Assembly: GCA_913046155.1 (NCBI GenBank)
Contig: CAJWRY010000061.1
Coordinates: forward strand, 1-8,167
Source of the DNA: an uncultured Candidatus Nemicrothrix sp.
GTDB taxonomy: Bacteria; Actinomycetota; Acidimicrobiia; Acidimicrobiales; UBA8592
DNA: 8,167 bases
Reading direction: 5' to 3'
This document shows positions 5,636 to 8,167 of this stretch, piece after piece. Both the position numbers and the translations under genes were made by a program. The notes below the pieces were generated by a model. It had not been told where the DNA came from. It searched no databases and saw only the letters and a list, made by a program, of their open reading frames with translations. Each line of letters opens with the position of its first letter. Within the stretch, counting starts at the first letter, position 1.

Positions 5636-6399
5636 CTGTAACTCTGTCCTCCATCAACGAAGTAGGTGTGGCCAGTCATGAAGCTTCCTCCATCTGATGC
5701 TAACAGAAGTGCCATTAAGGTCATTTCTTCTGGGTCAGCCGCCCTTCCGAGTAATGAAGCTTTTGCTGATGCTTTCTGAAAGGTTTCAGGCATAGCTCTA
5801 ACCATGTCAGTATCTACTGTTCCAGGAACAAGCGCATTTACGCGTATACCGCTAGGTGCTAGCTGAGCGGCCATTGAACGCGTCGCTGCTTCTAACCCTG
5901 ACTTAGCTACGGGGTACAGTAAGTGATGCGCTGCGTACATATAAGCCGCGTTACTGAGAATGTTAATAATGGATGCTCCGGTGCTTTTTTCGAGATAAGG
6001 AAGAGCATGCTGAACGAGAAAAATAGGGCCACGGAGATTTGTGTTCATAGCTTTTTCCCAAGCTTCAGGTGTTATTTCACCAACACCTTTCATCAAGGGG
6101 TTTGCCGCATTATTCACTATGATGTCAATCCCACCGAACACCTTGTAGGTTGCGAGAACAAGTTCCTCAATATCATTTAAGTTTCCCATGTGAGCTGCTA
6201 TTGGGTGCGCCGTTCCTCCAGCTTCAATTATTTCTTCAGAAGTGTTTCGGCAGCTATCAATTTTTCTACTGGTGATGACAACTTTGGCACCGTGATCGGC
6301 GAATGTTTTTGCGATAGATCTTCCTATCCCGCGGCTACCTCCAGTTACTATTGCTACTTTGCCTGTTAAATCTAATAATTCTGTAGATGAAGTAGTCAT
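5632..6399 (-). CDS. Short-chain dehydrogenase/reductase (SDR), classical type
   Basis: 255 residues, a soluble NAD(P)-dependent oxidoreductase with the full classical SDR set. It has the cofactor loop TGGSRGIG (19-26), NNAA (96-99), and the tetrad N121 (MNTNLRG), S149 (NILSN), Y162 and K166 (YPVAK). VPGTVDTDM (191-199) and a C-terminal GHTYFVDGG (243-251) complete it. The residue after the second strand is TSRK (43-46); an Arg there often favours NADP(H), but this is not decisive. The substrate is unknown. The ATG at 6399 overlaps the TGA of the alcohol dehydrogenase by 4 nt (ATGA), and its own stop overlaps the permease start, so it is the middle gene of a coupled trio. It may catalyse the step before or after the alcohol dehydrogenase. 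Confidence 0.92.
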   Translation of the reverse strand: MTTSSTELLDLTGKVAIVTGGSRGIGRSIAKTFADHGAKVVITSRKIDSCRNTSEEIIEAGGTAHPIAAHMGNLNDIEELVLATYKVFGGIDIIVNNAANPLMKGVGEITPEAWEKAMNTNLRGPIFLVQHALPYLEKSTGASIINILSNAAYMYAAHHLLYPVAKSGLEAATRSMAAQLAPSGIRVNALVPGTVDTDMVRAMPETFQKASAKASLLGRAADPEEMTLMALLLASDGGSFMTGHTYFVDGGQSYR

Positions 6400-7499
6400 G
6401 TTGAAGCTACTTCTACAACTGTTCGTATTCCTCTTGTTTCTCGCACATTTTCAAACCCTGAATTAATTTCATCTAATGTAATTCGGTGGCTGATCATTCC
6501 ATCAAGATCTAGTTTTCCTGATTTCCATAGGTTCACGAAGCGAGGGATATCTCTTTGAGGATGGCAATCCCCTAGAAGAGAGCCGATGATCTTTTTTCCC
6601 ATTGTTGCTAACATAACGGGAAGAATAGGGACGGTTGCTAGTGTTGCGTCAACACCCACAATAATCGTGCTTCCTCCTATTCTTGAGGCATTAATACATT
6701 CATCTACTAGAGCTGCTACCCCAGCTGCTTCAAATGCATAGTCAACTCCTATATTTGCTGTTTTCTCCATAACTTTAGGAAGTAGTTCGTCATTTAAAGG
6801 ATCTATTGTATGGGTGGCGCCAAAATGTAAAGCAGCTTCCCTTCTCTCTGCTACTGGGTCAGAAACTATTATCTTTTCTGCACCTGCTATTCGGGCACCT
6901 TGCACTATTGATATTCCTATACCCCCAAGACCTGTAACAAGTACAGTCGAACCGACCTCAACCTTTGCACTATTGAATACGGAACCAACGCCTGTTTGGA
7001 CTGCACATCCAATGACACAAGCAATGTCAAGAGGCGTATCTGGGTCAAGTTTCACTACTGCGGATTCCGGAACAATTGTCTTTTCAGAAAAACCTGCAAC
7101 TCCTAAACCGCGATGAACACATTGCCCTTGATTAGAAAATGGTGACGTTCCATCCGGACGCAAACCGCTGGTAAAGCTTTGTGCTTCTACACATGCAGTG
7201 GGTTCGGCGCGAGAACACCAATAACACTGACCACAGAATGCGAGAGGGGTCAGCATGACTTTATCTCCACGAGACACTGAAGTAACGTCTCGACCTACTT
7301 CTTCAATAGTTCCAGCTGCTTCATGTCCTAGAATTACGGGAAGTTGTCCTGCACCACCAAGATCAAGCATGGATAGATCACTATGACAAATTCCGCAATG
7401 AGATACTTTAACCATGACTTCTCTTGATCGCGGTTCTTCAATCTCAATTTCTTGAATATTGATTGGCTGGTTTGGTTGGGTGAAAACAGCTGCTTTCAT
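6396..7499 (-). CDS. Zinc-dependent alcohol dehydrogenase (MDR superfamily)
   Basis: 367 residues, a medium-chain dehydrogenase with two zinc sites. The catalytic zinc ligands are C35 (HCGICHSD), H59 (GHE) and C165 (GCAVQTG). The structural zinc is held by C89, C92, C95 and C103. The nucleotide loop is GLGGIG (190-195), and D214 after the second strand points to NAD(H). The central insert and the C-terminal GSLLGDCHPQRDIPR (306-320) place it near class III-like and actinobacterial alcohol dehydrogenases such as mycobacterial AdhD; whether it uses a thiol adduct, a terpenoid or a simple alcohol cannot be told. The ATG at 7499 has AAAGGAA at 7509-7515. The 71-bp gap upstream (7500-7570) is AT-rich, with only a weak promoter-like pair, so it may be co-transcribed with the truncated SDR. 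Confidence 0.92.
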   Translation of the reverse strand: MKAAVFTQPNQPINIQEIEIEEPRSREVMVKVSHCGICHSDLSMLDLGGAGQLPVILGHEAAGTIEEVGRDVTSVSRGDKVMLTPLAFCGQCYWCSRAEPTACVEAQSFTSGLRPDGTSPFSNQGQCVHRGLGVAGFSEKTIVPESAVVKLDPDTPLDIACVIGCAVQTGVGSVFNSAKVEVGSTVLVTGLGGIGISIVQGARIAGAEKIIVSDPVAERREAALHFGATHTIDPLNDELLPKVMEKTANIGVDYAFEAAGVAALVDECINASRIGGSTIIVGVDATLATVPILPVMLATMGKKIIGSLLGDCHPQRDIPRFVNLWKSGKLDLDGMISHRITLDEINSGFENVRETRGIRTVVEVAST

Positions 7500-7570
7500 T
7501 AAATTCTGTTCCTTTAGTCTTGCTCTACGTTATGCGAATTATTACTTATTGGAAAGACTGGGATATGCAG

Positions 7571-8167
7571 TTATCTCGCCAACCACCCACCATCAATTGC
7601 GATAGTTTCTCCTGTGATATAGCTTCCTGCATCAGATGCGAGTAGAAGCAATGCTCCATCTAATTCAGTAACTTCTCCGGGGCGACGCATAGGCGTGTTC
7701 CGTTCTATCCATTTCCTACCGCTTTCCCCAGCAATCATTTCATCAGTCAATTCAGTACTTATATATCCGGGCGCTATTGCGTTTACCCTAATACCGTGTC
7801 GAGCCCACTCTAAAGCAAGTTCTCTTGTTAGGTTGATGAGTCCACCCTTGGCAGCTGTGTACCCTGGCTGATTATTGGGTGATGATCCAACAAATCCATG
7901 GATTGAGGCAACATTCACAATTGCTCCACCAGATTCTTGAGTTTCCATATGTTGAGCGCATAACTGTGCAAGGTGGAAACAAGAAATGAGGTCTATTTGA
8001 ATAACTCTTTTAAACTGATCGAGATCTTCCTCTAACGCTGGAATGGGGTCACTGATACCTGCATTGTTGATAAGGATGTCAATCTTTTCGTATTCTTTAA
8101 TTACAATTTCAACCAAGTTTTTGCAATCTGCTTCATCCCCAACATCACACTTCACTGCCATCACGTT
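7571..8167 (-). CDS. Short-chain dehydrogenase/reductase, N terminus outside window
   Basis: The frame runs open through the right edge, so the gene is partial. The visible 198 residues lack the N-terminal TGxxxGIG cofactor loop, about 55-60 residues. The in-frame GTG at 8164 is an internal codon, not the start. Counting from that codon, the visible SDR features are CDV (6-8), NNAG (33-36), S87 (NVAS), Y102 and K106 (YTAAK), APGYISTEL (131-139) and ITGETIAIDGGW (183-194). The usual catalytic-tetrad Asn is replaced by Asp (D58 in VIQIDLIS; codon GAC at 7991-7993). The type resembles gluconate 5-dehydrogenase-like and 3-oxoacyl reductase-like SDRs; the substrate is unknown. It is read in the same direction as the alcohol dehydrogenase, 71 bp upstream. 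Confidence 0.9.
   Translation of the reverse strand, partial: NVMAVKCDVGDEADCKNLVEIVIKEYEKIDILINNAGISDPIPALEEDLDQFKRVIQIDLISCFHLAQLCAQHMETQESGGAIVNVASIHGFVGSSPNNQPGYTAAKGGLINLTRELALEWARHGIRVNAIAPGYISTELTDEMIAGESGRKWIERNTPMRRPGEVTELDGALLLLASDAGSYITGETIAIDGGWLAR

Noticed and set aside
5923..6180. Open frame on + strand inside the SDR gene
   Set aside because: Shadow of the SDR coding strand, without start signals.
6814..7116. Open frame on + strand inside the alcohol dehydrogenase
   Set aside because: Proline/threonine-rich antisense of the Rossmann region, typical of a shadow frame.
8162..8164. GTG at 8164 as the start of the right-hand SDR
   Set aside because: The frame continues to the window edge and the N-terminal cofactor loop is missing, so the true start is outside.
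1..8167. CRISPR array, insertion sequence, integrase, toxin-antitoxin or defence module
   Set aside because: No direct repeats with spacers, no transposase or recombinase motifs and no small paired genes; every sizeable frame is accounted for by metabolic or housekeeping families.

Overview
This is a compact, bacterial chromosomal window with moderately low G+C (roughly 40-45% by eye), almost fully coding, with gaps between genes of at most about 175 bp. The gene families point to an actinobacterium, possibly a low-GC aquatic relative of the Acidimicrobiia. The clues are a MenJ-like geranylgeranyl reductase, an EstB-type serine hydrolase, a SnoaL/NTF2-fold protein of a type common in mycobacteria and relatives, tadA close to serine tRNA genes, one tRNA without an encoded CCA, and two candidate leaderless promoters with a TANNNT -10 box exactly 6 nt before the start codon. 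This placement is an inference from protein character, since no rRNA or phylogenetic marker was compared.

Layout. Positions 1-50 are the 3' part of a tRNA-Ser on the + strand. It converges with a serine hydrolase gene (61-1227, -). A 70-bp divergent control region follows, with a 15-bp inverted repeat between two putative promoters. It leads into a + strand group: a SnoaL-like protein (1298-1867), the tRNA adenosine deaminase TadA (1857-2306, overlapping by 11 nt) and a FAD-dependent geranylgeranyl/menaquinone reductase-like protein (2368-3588). That group ends 3 nt from the 3' end of a convergent tRNA-Ser(CGA) at 3592-3682 (-). A VOC/glyoxalase-fold protein (3763-4209, -) and shikimate kinase (4299-4814, +) diverge from an 89-bp region.

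The right third is one minus-strand block read from 8167 leftwards: a 5'-truncated short-chain dehydrogenase (7571 to beyond 8167), a zinc alcohol dehydrogenase (6396-7499), a second short-chain dehydrogenase (5632-6399) and a FetB/UPF0014-type ABC permease (4811-5635). The last three are joined by 4-nt stop/start overlaps, so they are probably one translationally coupled operon. The permease meets shikimate kinase tail to tail, with the two stop codons sharing a TTAA.

The window mixes housekeeping functions (decoding: two tRNA-Ser and TadA; aromatic biosynthesis: AroK; isoprenoid or quinone reduction) with a small oxidoreductase operon that probably oxidises an alcohol or hydroxy compound of unknown identity. 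No mobile element, CRISPR array, toxin-antitoxin or defence module is visible. I do not see a clearly new multi-gene system. The most interesting points are regulatory (leaderless starts, palindromes in the divergent regions), the permease with no ATPase gene beside it in a dehydrogenase operon, and an Asn-to-Asp change in the catalytic tetrad of the truncated dehydrogenase.
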